A DNA stretch of 64,000 nucleotides from Actinomadura alba. GTDB lineage: Bacteria > Actinomycetota > Actinomycetes > Streptosporangiales > Streptosporangiaceae. Numbering within the stretch: position 1 is the stretch's first letter; each line of letters opens with the position of its first letter. The notes below the pieces were generated by a model. The model did not search any database. It saw nothing but the letters and a program-made list of their open reading frames with translations, and had not been told where the DNA came from. A program made the position numbers and the translations under genes. Shown piece by piece: positions 52,753 to 62,042 of the stretch. The stretch lies in NCBI RefSeq assembly GCF_014323705.1, contig NZ_JABVEC010000005.1:62001-126000 (forward strand), read 5' to 3'.

Positions 52753-53844
52753 TCAGTCGGCGGACGGCGGCTCGTCGCGCTCCGGGGCCGGGTGATCACG
52801 GTCGCCGTGCCTGCGGCCGAACCGCGGCGGGCGGGCGGCGGCGACCTGCTCGCGGATGCGCTCGACGATGTTCCCCCGTACGAGGTCGTGCGCGAGGACG
52901 CACGCCGAGGTGATGGCCTTGGCGTTCGAGGCCCCGTGCGCGATCACCACGGTGCCGTTCAGGCCCAGCAGCACGCCGCCGCCGTACGTACCGGAGTCGA
53001 GCCGGTCCCGCAGTTCACGCAGCGGGCGGCGCTGCATCGCGGCGCCCATCCTGGCCCGCCGGCTCGAACCGATCGCCGCCTCGACCTCGGCGAGCGCCAG
53101 ACGCACGGAGCCCTCGATGGTCTTGAGCGCGACGTTCCCGGTGAAGCCGTCGGTGACGACCACGTCGACCTTGCCCCCCAGCAGATCGTCGCCCTCGATG
53201 TTGCCGACGAACTCGATGCCGGGGGGCGCCGCGGTCAGCAGCTCATGGGCGCGACGGATCAGCTTGTTGCCCTTCCCCGGCTCGGCGCCGATGGTGAGCA
53301 GGCCGACACGTGGCCGGTCCACACCGTGCCGCACTTGTGCGTAGGCCGTGCCGAGGGCGGCGAACTGCACCAGGGTCTCGGGCTTGACGTCGGCGGTGGC
53401 CCCGGCGTCCAGCAGCACCGTCGGGCGCGGGCGGGTCGGCAGGACGACGGCGATCGCCGGGCGCGTCACGCCGTGCTGGCCGCGCAGCCGCAACCGCGAG
53501 GTGGCGACGACCCCCGCCGTGGTTCCCGCCGACACCAGCGCGGATGCCCGGTTCTGCCGGATCAGCCGGCAGGCGATGGCGACCGACGAGCGCGGCTTGC
53601 GCCGGCTGGCGAGCGCTCCTTCGTCCATCGCCAGTGCCTCGTCGGCGTGTGCGATCGGGATCTGCCCGGCGACGCCGAGCCGGTCCAGCTGCTGCTTGAT
53701 CCGTGGTGCCTGCCCGACGAGAATCAGGCGTACGTCATGTTCCCGGACCGCGGTGACGGCCCCCGCGATGATCTCATCGGGGGCGTGATCACCACCCATC
53801 GTGTCGACGGCCACCGGCCCGGGAGAAACGGCGCTGCCGGGCAT
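52753..53844 (-). CDS. plsX: Phosphate acyltransferase PlsX
   Basis: 363 residues. It converts acyl-ACP to acyl-phosphate for phosphatidic acid synthesis. Signatures: VAVDTMGGDHAPDEIIAGA, LLDAGATADVKPE, GLLTIGAEPGKGN, GNIEGDDLLGG and VTDGFTGNVALKTIEGS. The C-terminus carries an Arg/Pro/Asp-rich tail. It sits away from the usual rpmF/fab or rnc neighbours; argS follows on the same strand. Confidence 0.95.
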   Translation of the reverse strand: MPGSAVSPGPVAVDTMGGDHAPDEIIAGAVTAVREHDVRLILVGQAPRIKQQLDRLGVAGQIPIAHADEALAMDEGALASRRKPRSSVAIACRLIRQNRASALVSAGTTAGVVATSRLRLRGQHGVTRPAIAVVLPTRPRPTVLLDAGATADVKPETLVQFAALGTAYAQVRHGVDRPRVGLLTIGAEPGKGNKLIRRAHELLTAAPPGIEFVGNIEGDDLLGGKVDVVVTDGFTGNVALKTIEGSVRLALAEVEAAIGSSRRARMGAAMQRRPLRELRDRLDSGTYGGGVLLGLNGTVVIAHGASNAKAITSACVLAHDLVRGNIVERIREQVAAARPPRFGRRHGDRDHPAPERDEPPSAD

Positions 53845-53952
53845 GCGTGCTCCTGGATCAGGGGTGGGAAGGGTGTCGGCGCCGTCTACGCGCCGTGAAT
53901 CATGGTAGGGCCACCGGCCTTTCCGCTGATCACTAAACGTCCGCGCGAACGG

Positions 53953-54348
53953 TCAACCCTTCTTCGCGCGGCAGTCGGCGCCGAGGCATCTCGCGTTCTG
54001 CACGAGAGGGCGGCCATTGAGGAGGATCGTGAAGTACTCCTCCTTGGCCTTGTCCTCGGCCGTGCCGATCACCTGAACCCGCTTGCTGTCCGTGGTGGCC
54101 CCATGGCAACTGACCCGCATGTGGCTCTTGGTGTGACCCGGCATGCTCTGGCAGGTCAGCGGGCTGCTCAGATAGTGGCCGCGGGAGCGGAGCTCGTCGC
54201 CGGCGATCGCGGGAGTCGCGGCGAGCAGGGCGGTCTGCGACTTGTGCCGGAGCTCCTTGGCCTCGAAGATCATCAGAAGGGCGGCCAGGACGGCGCAGAT
54301 CATGCAGGTGCCGATCAAGGCCACGATGGCGGCGACGACTTTTCTCAC
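53953..54348 (-). CDS. Small secreted/anchored Cys-containing protein, paralogue of next
   Basis: About 131 residues, starting at a GTG (VRKVVAAIVA); the frame extends further upstream to 54375. A hydrophobic helix (about 4-27) is followed by an outside domain with the pattern LTCQ...MRVSCHG.T...V.GTAED...EEY...NGR...ARCLGADC. Four Cys suggest two disulfides. The same pattern recurs in the adjacent lipoprotein gene, so they are paralogues. Function unknown. Confidence 0.7.
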   Translation of the reverse strand: MRKVVAAIVALIGTCMICAVLAALLMIFEAKELRHKSQTALLAATPAIAGDELRSRGHYLSSPLTCQSMPGHTKSHMRVSCHGATTDSKRVQVIGTAEDKAKEEYFTILLNGRPLVQNARCLGADCRAKKG

Positions 54349-54417
54349 ACTGCTTAGAGTCGCCACCGGCGGCACCGCTCACCCGTGGTCCCGGGCGAGT
54401 TTTCCGCCGAATTGACC

Positions 54418-54846
54418 TCACCTCGCCGTGATCTTGTCGCAGCCCCGGCCGAGGCAGGATCTCCGGAGCACGCCACGGCCGGCGACCTTGATGACGTACT
54501 CCTGCCGGGGGTGTGCGGAATCGGCGTTCCAGGCGATCCCGGTCACCGAGACGGGCCGCCCGTCGATGGTCCGCCCGGTGCAGCTCACCCGTACGACCGC
54601 CATGCCGCCGCCCGGCGGCAGCGTGCAGTCCAGGGTGCCCCGCACGTGGTAGCCGAGCCCGCGCAGTTCGGCCTCCGCGCCCGTCGCCACGGCGTTGCGG
54701 AAGGACTGTGTCGAGATCTCCCGGGCCACGCCGCAGCCGCACAGGGAGACGGTGAGGGCGGTGGCGAGGGCGACGACGAGGACGGGGCGGGGGCCGGGGG
54801 TGTGCGACGCCGCCGGTCTCATGAGGTTCCGGAAGGCCCTTCTCAT
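54418..54846 (-). CDS. Lipoprotein, paralogue of the adjacent Cys-containing protein
   Basis: 142 residues. A basic N-terminus and hydrophobic h-region end in the lipobox VSLCGC (Cys at about residue 40), so it is a lipoprotein. The exported part repeats the neighbour's pattern: LDCT...VRVSCTG.TID...V.GIAWN...EYVIKVAGR...RSCLGRGC. The ATG overlaps the stop of the upstream hydrolase by 4 bases (ATGA), so translation is coupled. Function unknown; probably outside the membrane. Confidence 0.78.
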   Translation of the reverse strand: MRRAFRNLMRPAASHTPGPRPVLVVALATALTVSLCGCGVAREISTQSFRNAVATGAEAELRGLGYHVRGTLDCTLPPGGGMAVVRVSCTGRTIDGRPVSVTGIAWNADSAHPRQEYVIKVAGRGVLRRSCLGRGCDKITAR

Positions 54847-55715
54847 GAGGCGCCGGAAGCCCTTCCGCCCGTCACCACGGCCACCGCCTCGGCGACCGCG
54901 TCGGGCCGGTCGAGCTGGACCATGTGCGGGCATCCGGGCAGCTCAACCTGGCGTCCCAGGGGACTCATGCCGGCCAGTTCCGCGTGACACCCGGCCCAGC
55001 GGCGCGCCTTCGAGCCGTTCAGGTCACCGAGCGCCGTGAGCACCACGAGCGGTATCGCGGGAAAGCGGTGCCGCGTCCGCAATGTGGCGAGATCGGCGGC
55101 CATCTCCCGGTAGGCGATGTTCTCTGCCAGCACCGTGAAGATCACTTCTCCCCGCCCGTAGACCGACCGCACGACGGACGAGGGGGCCGCGGGATCTCTG
55201 TCGCTGATGCGGCGAAGAACCCGGTGGTATGCCCACGGGCCGATCACCGTGGCCAGTCCGGTGGCGTCCGTGAGCCTCCCCGCGAGCCTCGCCACGGGGG
55301 TCACGGCCGCGGACATCCGCGGGCCCGGCCTGGCCCCCCGTTCGCAGCTCGGATCCACCAGCACCAGGCCGGCGAGGAGATCCGGCCGGATACGGGCCAG
55401 CGCCTCGGCGTGGAAGGCCGCCACCGAGTGGGCGAGCAGGACCACAGGGCCACCGCCGATCCACTCGACCAGCGCGCCGAGCCGGTCCACCTCGGCGCGA
55501 AGACTCGGCGCCGCCCGGCCGGCGGGACTGCGGCCGAGGCCGGGACGGTCGAAGCGGACGATGCGGTAGGTGTCCCGCAACCGCTCCACCGTCGGCTCCC
55601 AGTCGAACCAGGCTCCGCCCATCCCGGTGCTCATCAGCAGGACCGGGCCGTCCGGTCGTCCGCTCTCGACGATGTGCAGGTCGCCCGAGCCGGATCGCCG
55701 CTCGCCGAGGTTCAT
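54843..55715 (-). CDS. Alpha/beta hydrolase
   Basis: 290 residues. The nucleophile elbow region is LLAHSVAAFHAEAL (Ser in AHSVAA), an oxyanion-side GGAW, VRFDRPGLGRS, and a late His in GCPHMVQLDRP. It looks like a lipase/esterase or haloperoxidase-like hydrolase of unknown substrate. It overlaps the DUF998 gene upstream and the lipoprotein gene downstream by 4 bases each (ATGA), making a tight operon. Confidence 0.88.
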   Translation of the reverse strand: MNLGERRSGSGDLHIVESGRPDGPVLLMSTGMGGAWFDWEPTVERLRDTYRIVRFDRPGLGRSPAGRAAPSLRAEVDRLGALVEWIGGGPVVLLAHSVAAFHAEALARIRPDLLAGLVLVDPSCERGARPGPRMSAAVTPVARLAGRLTDATGLATVIGPWAYHRVLRRISDRDPAAPSSVVRSVYGRGEVIFTVLAENIAYREMAADLATLRTRHRFPAIPLVVLTALGDLNGSKARRWAGCHAELAGMSPLGRQVELPGCPHMVQLDRPDAVAEAVAVVTGGRASGAS

Positions 55716-56455
55716 CGGATGGTCCCGGTCGGCGGCCGAGGGTCCGGCGAGGCGGTACGCCGGTTCCCGCCCTCGGCGGCAGTCCGGACGTGGCGGTCGG
55801 CGTGCAGGGCCCAGGCGATGAGCAGGAGGTTCAGGCAGAGAATGGTGATCTGTACGCGTTGCGCGAGGCCGAGCCACCTGCCCACCGTCATGAGCGCCAC
55901 CACGGCGACGGCCGCCAGCACGTTGGCGAGGGCCAGCGGCCGGCCCCAGCGGGCGAGGGACGGCCACCAGCCGTGGCGGCGGGCGGCGATCGACAGGGCG
56001 AACAGCCCGACCGTGGCGCAGGTGATGGCCGAAACGCTCGTCACCGAATGGAACTGGTGTGCGAAGGACACCTTGCCGGCCCGTTCCAGGAGGGCGCACG
56101 TGGTGTTCCGGCTCGGCGCGCAGTCCAGCGGGAACGCGGCGTCGCCGATGATGGCGACGCCGAACATCAGCAGGAAGAGCCAGCCGGTCACGGCCCATGG
56201 CCTGCGACGCAGTGTCACGAGGGCGGTCGCCGCGGTGACGATGACCAGAGCGCCGGTGATGAAGTCGGTGATGTTGTAGACGAGGTGGGCGGGCTGATCC
56301 GCGGCCGAGAGTTCGCTGACGTAACCGTTGACGATGTCGGAGTCGGGGCTGAGCACGGACTCCAGGACGAACGACGCGTACGTGACGGCGGCCATACCGG
56401 CCGACGCGACGACGAACGCCGGCACGACGCCGGCCTCAGCCGGTCTCATGCGCAT
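55712..56455 (-). CDS. DUF998 family membrane protein
   Basis: 247 residues and about 6 hydrophobic segments. Motifs such as SDIVNGYVSELSAADQP, NITDFITGALVIVTA and GDAAFPLDCAPSRN...AHQFHSVTSV match the DUF998 family (about 200-240 residues), whose function is unknown. Starts MRMR with two in-frame ATGs. First gene of a four-gene minus-strand run (DUF998, hydrolase, lipoprotein, small Cys protein). Confidence 0.87.
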   Translation of the reverse strand: MRMRPAEAGVVPAFVVASAGMAAVTYASFVLESVLSPDSDIVNGYVSELSAADQPAHLVYNITDFITGALVIVTAATALVTLRRRPWAVTGWLFLLMFGVAIIGDAAFPLDCAPSRNTTCALLERAGKVSFAHQFHSVTSVSAITCATVGLFALSIAARRHGWWPSLARWGRPLALANVLAAVAVVALMTVGRWLGLAQRVQITILCLNLLLIAWALHADRHVRTAAEGGNRRTASPDPRPPTGTIR

Positions 56456-56971
56456 GCCACCCCGATGCCACGGTTCCTTCCCGGCGGTGGACCCGCCTCC
56501 GACCTGCCCGGTGACCTGCCCGGACTCCGGACCATTATCCGGCGGGCGCCGCTCCCGGTTCGCCGCGGGCCGATTCCGGTGGGATGCCCGCGTCGCATGA
56601 CATCATGGCCGCCCTCCCGCGGCGGGAGGTACGGATGTGACGCCGGTTCTCCGATTCGTGGGGTGAGACCGCCACTTTGCGCTGAGAGCGATCGTTATGT
56701 CGGTAGAGCCTTCAGTGACCGTGCCGCCGTGTCCACCGACGCGAGGGAAACGGTATCAATGGGGGTGGGGAGCGTGCGGATCGCTTCGGTCGGCCATGTC
56801 GCCCGAAGCCGTGTGGTGAGGAGGTAACGACCCGCGACGCCTCGGCCGCCGGCCGAGGTGATCACTGTGCGTCACATCGCCCGGCTCGGGCGCCGATGAC
56901 ACTCTGTACCGAGCCACGGCCGCCGACGCACGCATCGGCACGCGTTCCAACGAACAAGGAGTTATGCCAAC
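56456..56971. other. 516-base gap without a supportable gene
   Basis: Region between the divergent DUF998 and KamA-like genes. The only structure I can support is a perfect 8-bp hairpin CCTCGGCC/GGCCGAGG (56840-56858, GCC loop). AAGGAG at 56961-56966 serves the GTG at 56972; an ATG at 56968 would give only three codons and is too close to it. Possible reading frames here are short shadows. Promoters for both neighbours presumably lie in it. Confidence 0.5.
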
Positions 56972-58309
56972 GTGACTTTGGTCAACGACGCGGCACCGCC
57001 CGCTGTGCAATCCACCGGTCGTAAGTTCCGCGCCTTCACGGCTAAGCACCTGGACGAACTCACCTCGCGGGCCGGGTTGTCGTCCGACCAGCGCTTGGCG
57101 ATCCAAGCAGTGGCGACGGTCCTGCCGTTCCGGACCAACAGCTATGTCGTGGACGAACTGATCGACTGGTCGGCCGCTCCAGACGATCCCATCTACCGGC
57201 TCGTCTTCCCCCAGGAGGACATGCTCCCCGCCGCGGACGTCTCACGCATCGTGGACCTGTTGCGCAAGGACGCCCCGAAGGCGGAGATCGACGCGGTCGC
57301 GCACGCCGTCCGCGTCAAGCTCAACCCCCACCCGGCCGGCCAGATGGAGCTCAACATCCCGAGCTTCGGTGACGGGGTACTGCCCGGCGTGCAGCACAAG
57401 TACCGCGAGACGGTGCTCTTCTTTCCCAAGCAGGGACAGACGTGTCACGCGTACTGCACGTACTGCTTCCGCTGGGCGCAGTTCGTCGGCGAGCCCAGCC
57501 TGAAGATGGCGGGCGACGACGTCGCCCGCCTGTGCGACTACCTGGTGGCCCACCCCGACGTCACCAGCGTCCTGTTCACCGGCGGCGACCCGATGATCAT
57601 GGGCGAGCCGGTGTTCCGGCGCTACGTCGAGCCGCTCCTCGAGCTCGACCAGCTCGAGTCGATCCGGATCGGTACCAAGTCCCTGGCCTACTGGCCACAG
57701 AAGTTCGTCACCGATCCCGACGCCTACGACATGCTGCGGCTGTTCGAGCGGGTCGTCGCGGCCGGCAAGAACCTGGCGTTCATGGCGCACTTCTCGCACC
57801 CGCGTGAGATGGAGTCACCGGTGGTCCGCGAGGCCGTGCGGCGGATCCGGGACACCGGCGCGATCATCCGCACCCAGGCGCCGCTCATCCGGTCGATCAA
57901 CGACGATCCCGCGGTGTGGGAGAGCATGTGGCGCACCCAGCTCCGCATGGGGATGGTCCCCTATTACATGTTCGTGGAGCGTGACACAGGCCCGCAGGAC
58001 TACTTCGCGGTGCCGCTGGGCCGGGCCTACGAGATCTTCCGCGACGCGTACAAGAACGTCTCCGGACTCGCGCGCACAGTCCGCGGGCCGTCCATGTCCG
58101 CGACGCCGGGCAAGGTGTGCATCGATGGCGTCGTGGAGGTGGCCGGCGAGAAGGTCTTCGTGCTGCGCCTCCTCCAGTGCCGTGACGCCGACCTGGTGAA
58201 CCGGCCGTTCTTCGCGAAGTACGACCCGGAGGCGGTGTGGCTCGACGACCTCCGGCCGGCCTTCGCTGATCGGTTCCCGTTCCAGGCGGCGCCGACGGGT
58301 GAGCGGTAG
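56972..58309 (+). CDS. KamA-family radical SAM protein (lysine 2,3-aminomutase-like)
   Basis: 445 residues. The radical SAM cluster motif CHAYCTYCF provides Cys158, Cys162 and Cys165; GGDP follows, and the barrel continues with RIGTKSLAYWP and TQAPLIRSIND. The C-terminal GPSMSATPGKVCIDG stands where KamA has its PLP lysine segment, so PLP binding is plausible. Lysine 2,3-aminomutases make beta-lysine; related actinomycete proteins may use other substrates. The N-terminus has an extra 15 residues. Single gene; no beta-lysine acetyltransferase beside it. Confidence 0.9.
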   Translation: MTLVNDAAPPAVQSTGRKFRAFTAKHLDELTSRAGLSSDQRLAIQAVATVLPFRTNSYVVDELIDWSAAPDDPIYRLVFPQEDMLPAADVSRIVDLLRKDAPKAEIDAVAHAVRVKLNPHPAGQMELNIPSFGDGVLPGVQHKYRETVLFFPKQGQTCHAYCTYCFRWAQFVGEPSLKMAGDDVARLCDYLVAHPDVTSVLFTGGDPMIMGEPVFRRYVEPLLELDQLESIRIGTKSLAYWPQKFVTDPDAYDMLRLFERVVAAGKNLAFMAHFSHPREMESPVVREAVRRIRDTGAIIRTQAPLIRSINDDPAVWESMWRTQLRMGMVPYYMFVERDTGPQDYFAVPLGRAYEIFRDAYKNVSGLARTVRGPSMSATPGKVCIDGVVEVAGEKVFVLRLLQCRDADLVNRPFFAKYDPEAVWLDDLRPAFADRFPFQAAPTGER

Positions 58310-58347
58310 CGGATTCGAAGCGAGTTCATAGCGCCACCGCTTGGACG

Positions 58348-59220
58348 TCACTGATCCCCGTGGGTGCGCAAGCGGGGCTTACCGGGGCCGCGTCGAGGGC
58401 GCGGCCCCGGACTCCCCGGGCGCAGGTGGCGGTGCAGCGCCAGCGCCGCCACCACGGACATCGCGCCGCACAGGGCCATTACCGCCGCGGGCGCTAGCAC
58501 CTCGGCCATGCCGCCGGCCAGTGCGATGCCGAGACCTTGGAGGGTCATGATGCCGGTGCCGGCCAGCCCGAGCGCCTGGCCGCGCCGGCTCTCCGGTGTG
58601 GCGGCGAGGAACCGGCGCTGGAGGCCCAGCTCGTAGCCGAACCCGGCCGCCGACGCGGCCGCGAGGATCGAGGCGGTCACCAGCCCGGGCGAGAACAGGA
58701 AGAACAGCAGGGACGCACCCGGCAGCAGGGCCAGCGGCAGGGTGAGGCGCTCACGCCGGTCCGGCGCGGCGAACCGCCCCATCGCGAGGTTCCCCGCCCA
58801 CATGCCGCCCGCCACCGCGGCGAGCATGAGGCCCGCACCCTCTGGATGACCCAGACCGGCGGCGTACGGGATCATCACGCCCTCGGCCCCCACCGCGAAC
58901 GAGATGGGCAGCCACTGGGCGAACAGCAGGCCGCGGACCGACGGATCGGCCAGCAGGCTCCGGTTGACCTCCCACGTGGCCCGCACCGTGGACGCGCCGG
59001 CCGGATCCGTGCGGGCGGGGCGGTCGCGCAGCCCGACCCGGGCCGCCGCCGCGGCGACCAGGCAGCTCGCCGCCGCTAGCCAGAGCGCGCCGTACGGCCC
59101 GATCGCCAGCAGCAGCAACCCGCCGGCCGCCTGTCCCGCGATCTGCGCCCCGGCCGTGGTCATGGTGAACAGGGACCGGGCGAGAACGTAACCATTGCCG
59201 TCCAGCACATCCGTCAGGCG
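58348..59220 (-). pseudogene. MFS transporter lacking its N-terminal third
   Basis: Family homology starts abruptly at TDVLDGNGYVLARSLF, the motif that normally follows about 130 residues and four helices; the rest (about 290 residues, motifs GQALGLAG, about 8 helices) is intact to the stop. Upstream the frame runs into the 5' end of the divergent ArsR-like gene and is Arg/Gln-rich nonsense. I take this as a truncated, probably non-functional transporter produced by the same deletion that shortened that gene. A partial protein from an internal start cannot be excluded. Confidence 0.65.
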
Positions 59221-59802
59221 CTGTGGCAGGCCGTGGTGGAGCCGGACTGGCCGCTGCTCCGCTCGATACTCGAGCGGGATCTGGTGCACCGTGCCGGACG
59301 GCTGGCGGCGTACGGCTGGGCGGCGGCCCTGGCCGACCTGTCGCCCGGAGTCCGCTGGCGGCCGGACGGCGGCATGATCGAGGCGGAGGGGGCGGTCGAG
59401 GGACACCGGCGGCTCGGTGGCGCCGGACTGCTGTTCGTGCCCACCGTGTTCGCGTCGCCCGAGTCCCTCGGCTTCCAGCTGGAACGGCCGTGGCCGGACG
59501 CCCTGATCTACACCGCCAGGGGCACGGCCGCCCTCTGGGAGACCGGAGGCGACGGCGGGCCGGAGCCGCTCGGCCGGCTGGTCGGCGGATCGAGGGCCAG
59601 GCTGCTGCGAGCGCTCACCGAACCCGCGACGACCACGCAGCTCAGCGCACGGCTACGGATGAGCCTCGGTGCCGTGGGCGATCATCTCGCCATCCTGCTG
59701 TCGGCGGGGGTCGTCGCCCGCGCGCGGAGCGGGCGAGCCGTGCTCTACCGCCGTACCCCTCTCGGCGACGCCCTCACGGGCGCCGCCGTCCCTCCGCCGT
59801 GA
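59200..59802 (+). CDS. ArsR-type winged-helix regulator lacking its N-terminus
   Basis: From a GTG at 59233 it gives 189 residues, but family similarity already begins upstream (HIRQALWQAVVEPDW). Full-length relatives have about 330 residues; the first 140 or so are missing. The C-terminal winged helix is complete: GSRARLLRALTEPATTTQLS, LGAVGDHLAILL, RSGRAVLYRRTPLGDAL. It abuts the truncated MFS gene head to head near 59.2 kb. It could be translated from GTG 59233, but the promoter has gone with the deletion. Likely non-functional or altered. Confidence 0.7.
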   Translation, partial: VQHIRQALWQAVVEPDWPLLRSILERDLVHRAGRLAAYGWAAALADLSPGVRWRPDGGMIEAEGAVEGHRRLGGAGLLFVPTVFASPESLGFQLERPWPDALIYTARGTAALWETGGDGGPEPLGRLVGGSRARLLRALTEPATTTQLSARLRMSLGAVGDHLAILLSAGVVARARSGRAVLYRRTPLGDALTGAAVPPP

Positions 59803-59808
59803 CGGGGA

Positions 59809-60330
59809 TCAGTGGCCGTAGACCGGGACGATCAGGGCGCGCGCGAGCGTGTGCGCGGTGACGTTGAAGCCGACCACGGCCGGGCTCGCGTCGGAGTCGA
59901 CGCCGAGCCGCTCGATGTCGAGCGCGTGCACGGCGAACGCGTAGCGGTGCGGCGTGCCCGGGGGCGGCGCGGCACCCCCGAAGGCCTTGACCCCGTAGTC
60001 GTTGCGGGCCTGCGTGCCGACCTTGGCGTCGGCGCTGCCGGCACCGGTGGGCAGTTCCGTCACCTCGGGAGGGAGGTCGAACAGCACCCAGTGCCAGAAC
60101 CCGCTGCCCGTGGGCGCGTCCGGGTCGAAGCACGTGACGGCGAAGCTCTTGGTCTCGGCCGGGAAGCCCTCCCAGCGCAGGTGCGGCGAGCGGTTGCCAC
60201 CGCTGAAGCCCCAGTCGTCGAACACGTGGGCGGCGGCCATCTGGTCACCGTCGGTCACGTCGTCGCTGACGACGGTGAACGAGGGGACCTCGGGCAGGAA
60301 GTCGTACGGAAGCGGCGGCTGGCCGGGCAT
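59809..60330 (-). CDS. YbhB/YbcL family (PEBP/Raf kinase inhibitor-like) protein
   Basis: 173 residues. PEBP family motifs: [51 protein letters not shown]. Binding of small anionic ligands is typical, function in bacteria uncertain. The start at ATG 60330 suits the family; the frame runs further upstream. Downstream of the PAP2-diacylglycerol kinase gene on the same strand, 131 bases away; converges with the ArsR remnant. Confidence 0.92.
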   Translation of the reverse strand: MPGQPPLPYDFLPEVPSFTVVSDDVTDGDQMAAAHVFDDWGFSGGNRSPHLRWEGFPAETKSFAVTCFDPDAPTGSGFWHWVLFDLPPEVTELPTGAGSADAKVGTQARNDYGVKAFGGAAPPPGTPHRYAFAVHALDIERLGVDSDASPAVVGFNVTAHTLARALIVPVYGH

Positions 60331-60461
60331 GGCATCCTCATTCCCCGCACTGCGTTCCTCGCACTGCGGCACTCGGGACTCGGAACCTCATACACATATC
60401 AGCCGGGCCGATCACGCCTCCGTGCGCCCGCGCGGCGGGGTCTCGGCCGGCGTGGCGGGCC

Positions 60462-61931
60462 TCAGCTCGGCGGGCAGAAGACCCGGAGCGCGGCGGCGTG
60501 CTTGGCGAACACCACCGAGGGCTGTACCGAGCAGGTCTCGCCGTCCCGGGCGATGCGCAGCTCGCCCTCGGGCGCGGACAGCCGCATGGCGCCCGCGTGC
60601 CAGGCGGAGTAGCCGGGCGTCAGGCGAAGGTGGCCGACCAGAACCGCCGCGAGCGCCCGCAACCGGCCGGACGAACCCTTCGTGGTGATGAGCCGGATGT
60701 CGAGCCGCCCGTCCGACAACCGCCGGCGCCAGGTCGGCGTGGTGCCCCGCGTGCCGTACTCGCAGTTGCCGACGAAGGCCAGCCAGACGTGCCGGAGCCG
60801 GTCGTCGATCACCACTTCCTGGGGTTCCCAGTTCCGCAGCACCCGGGTCGCCGCGACCGCCAGCGCGGGCCACTTGCCGAGCCGGTCCTCCAGCCGCTCG
60901 CGCCGGTCGACCATGTCGGTGTAGGCACCGAAGCTCGCCGTGTTGAGGAAGATCAGGTCCTCGCTCGCGGACTGCTCCACCCGCCCGACGTCGACACGCG
61001 TAAGGCAGGCGCCGCGGTAGGCCGCGATCGCGTCGGCCGCCGTCTCGATTCCCAGGGTGCGGGCGAAGCGGTTGAGCGTGCCGCCGGGGATCGGCAGCAG
61101 CGGCACGTCGTGCTTCAGCGCCGCCTGGGCACCGGCGTTCATCGTGCCGTCGCCGCCCGCGACGGCGAGCACCTCGGCGCGACCGGCCGCCTTGTCCAGG
61201 ATCGTGCCCACGTCGTCCTCGGGGCCGAGTTCCACGATCTCGGCGGCCGGCAGTTGCCTGCTGACGGCGTCCGCGATCGAGGGTCCCGGGCCGGCGTCCG
61301 GGTTGACGACCGCGATGACGCCCTGCCCGTCCTCGGTCACGGTGGGGGAGTCGCACTCGACACCGCCCGTCCGTACGACATGGGAGATCGACGGCCGGGC
61401 CGGCCAGACCAGCCGCGTGGCGATGCCGGAGAGGGCACCGATCCCCATGCCCGCGAGCACGTCGCCGGGATAGTGGGCCCCGGTGTAGACGCGGGAGAGC
61501 GCGACCGCGGCGGCCACCCCGGCGATCGGCAACGCCACCCTTGGGCGCGTCTCCATGGCCACCGCCGTGGCGAACGCCGTCGCTGCGGCCGAGTGCCCGG
61601 ACGGAAAGGCGTGCGAGGTCGGGACCGCCCAGCGCCGCCGTCCCTGCGGCACCAGGTCGAGGATGGGGCGCTTGCGGCGGAAGGCGTGCTTGCCCGCGAG
61701 GTTGGCGACCGGGCTGGCCACGGAGATGCCGATGACCCCGCGCAGGGCGGCGCGGCGCAGGTGCGGCCGGCGGGTCAGCCCGAACGCGGCGGCGGTGCCG
61801 AACCACAGCAGGGAGTTGTCGGCCGCCCGCGACAGCCTGGGCAGGACGTATTCGAATCCGGGCAGATGCGCCTGAGCGACGGCCTCGAAGGCCCATCGGT
61901 CCAGTTTGTTCAGCCTTCGTGTGAGAGACAT
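60462..61931 (-). CDS. PAP2 phosphatase-diacylglycerol kinase fusion
   Basis: 489 residues. N-terminal PAP2 membrane phosphatase (KHAFRRKRP, PSGHSAAATAFA, SRVYTGAHYPGDVLAG; several helices) followed by a diacylglycerol/sphingosine kinase-type catalytic domain (GGDGTMNAGAQ, LPIPGGTLNRFARTLG). It can therefore both dephosphorylate and phosphorylate lipids; this bifunctional arrangement is a known actinomycete family. The ATG at 61931 fits MSLTRRLNKLDRW. The next gene (ABC permease) is divergent, 111 bases away. Confidence 0.94.
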   Translation of the reverse strand: MSLTRRLNKLDRWAFEAVAQAHLPGFEYVLPRLSRAADNSLLWFGTAAAFGLTRRPHLRRAALRGVIGISVASPVANLAGKHAFRRKRPILDLVPQGRRRWAVPTSHAFPSGHSAAATAFATAVAMETRPRVALPIAGVAAAVALSRVYTGAHYPGDVLAGMGIGALSGIATRLVWPARPSISHVVRTGGVECDSPTVTEDGQGVIAVVNPDAGPGPSIADAVSRQLPAAEIVELGPEDDVGTILDKAAGRAEVLAVAGGDGTMNAGAQAALKHDVPLLPIPGGTLNRFARTLGIETAADAIAAYRGACLTRVDVGRVEQSASEDLIFLNTASFGAYTDMVDRRERLEDRLGKWPALAVAATRVLRNWEPQEVVIDDRLRHVWLAFVGNCEYGTRGTTPTWRRRLSDGRLDIRLITTKGSSGRLRALAAVLVGHLRLTPGYSAWHAGAMRLSAPEGELRIARDGETCSVQPSVVFAKHAAALRVFCPPS

Positions 61932-62006
61932 GAGCCCTGTTATCCCCGGTGAACCGGACACGATGCCTCGAAGATCACAGATCAGGCTCTACATGTGGAG
62001 GAACGT

Positions 62007-62035
62007 ACTTGAGCTACCTTCAACTGCAATAGGCT
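62007..62035 (+). promoter_or_regulatory. Candidate leaderless promoter of the ABC exporter
   Basis: TAGGCT (62030-62035) is a good -10 lying 7 bases before the ATG at 62043; TTGAGC (62009-62014) or ACTTGA (62007-62012) could be the -35. No Shine-Dalgarno before the ATG. Confidence 0.45.
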
Positions 62036-62042
62036 TCGCGAC

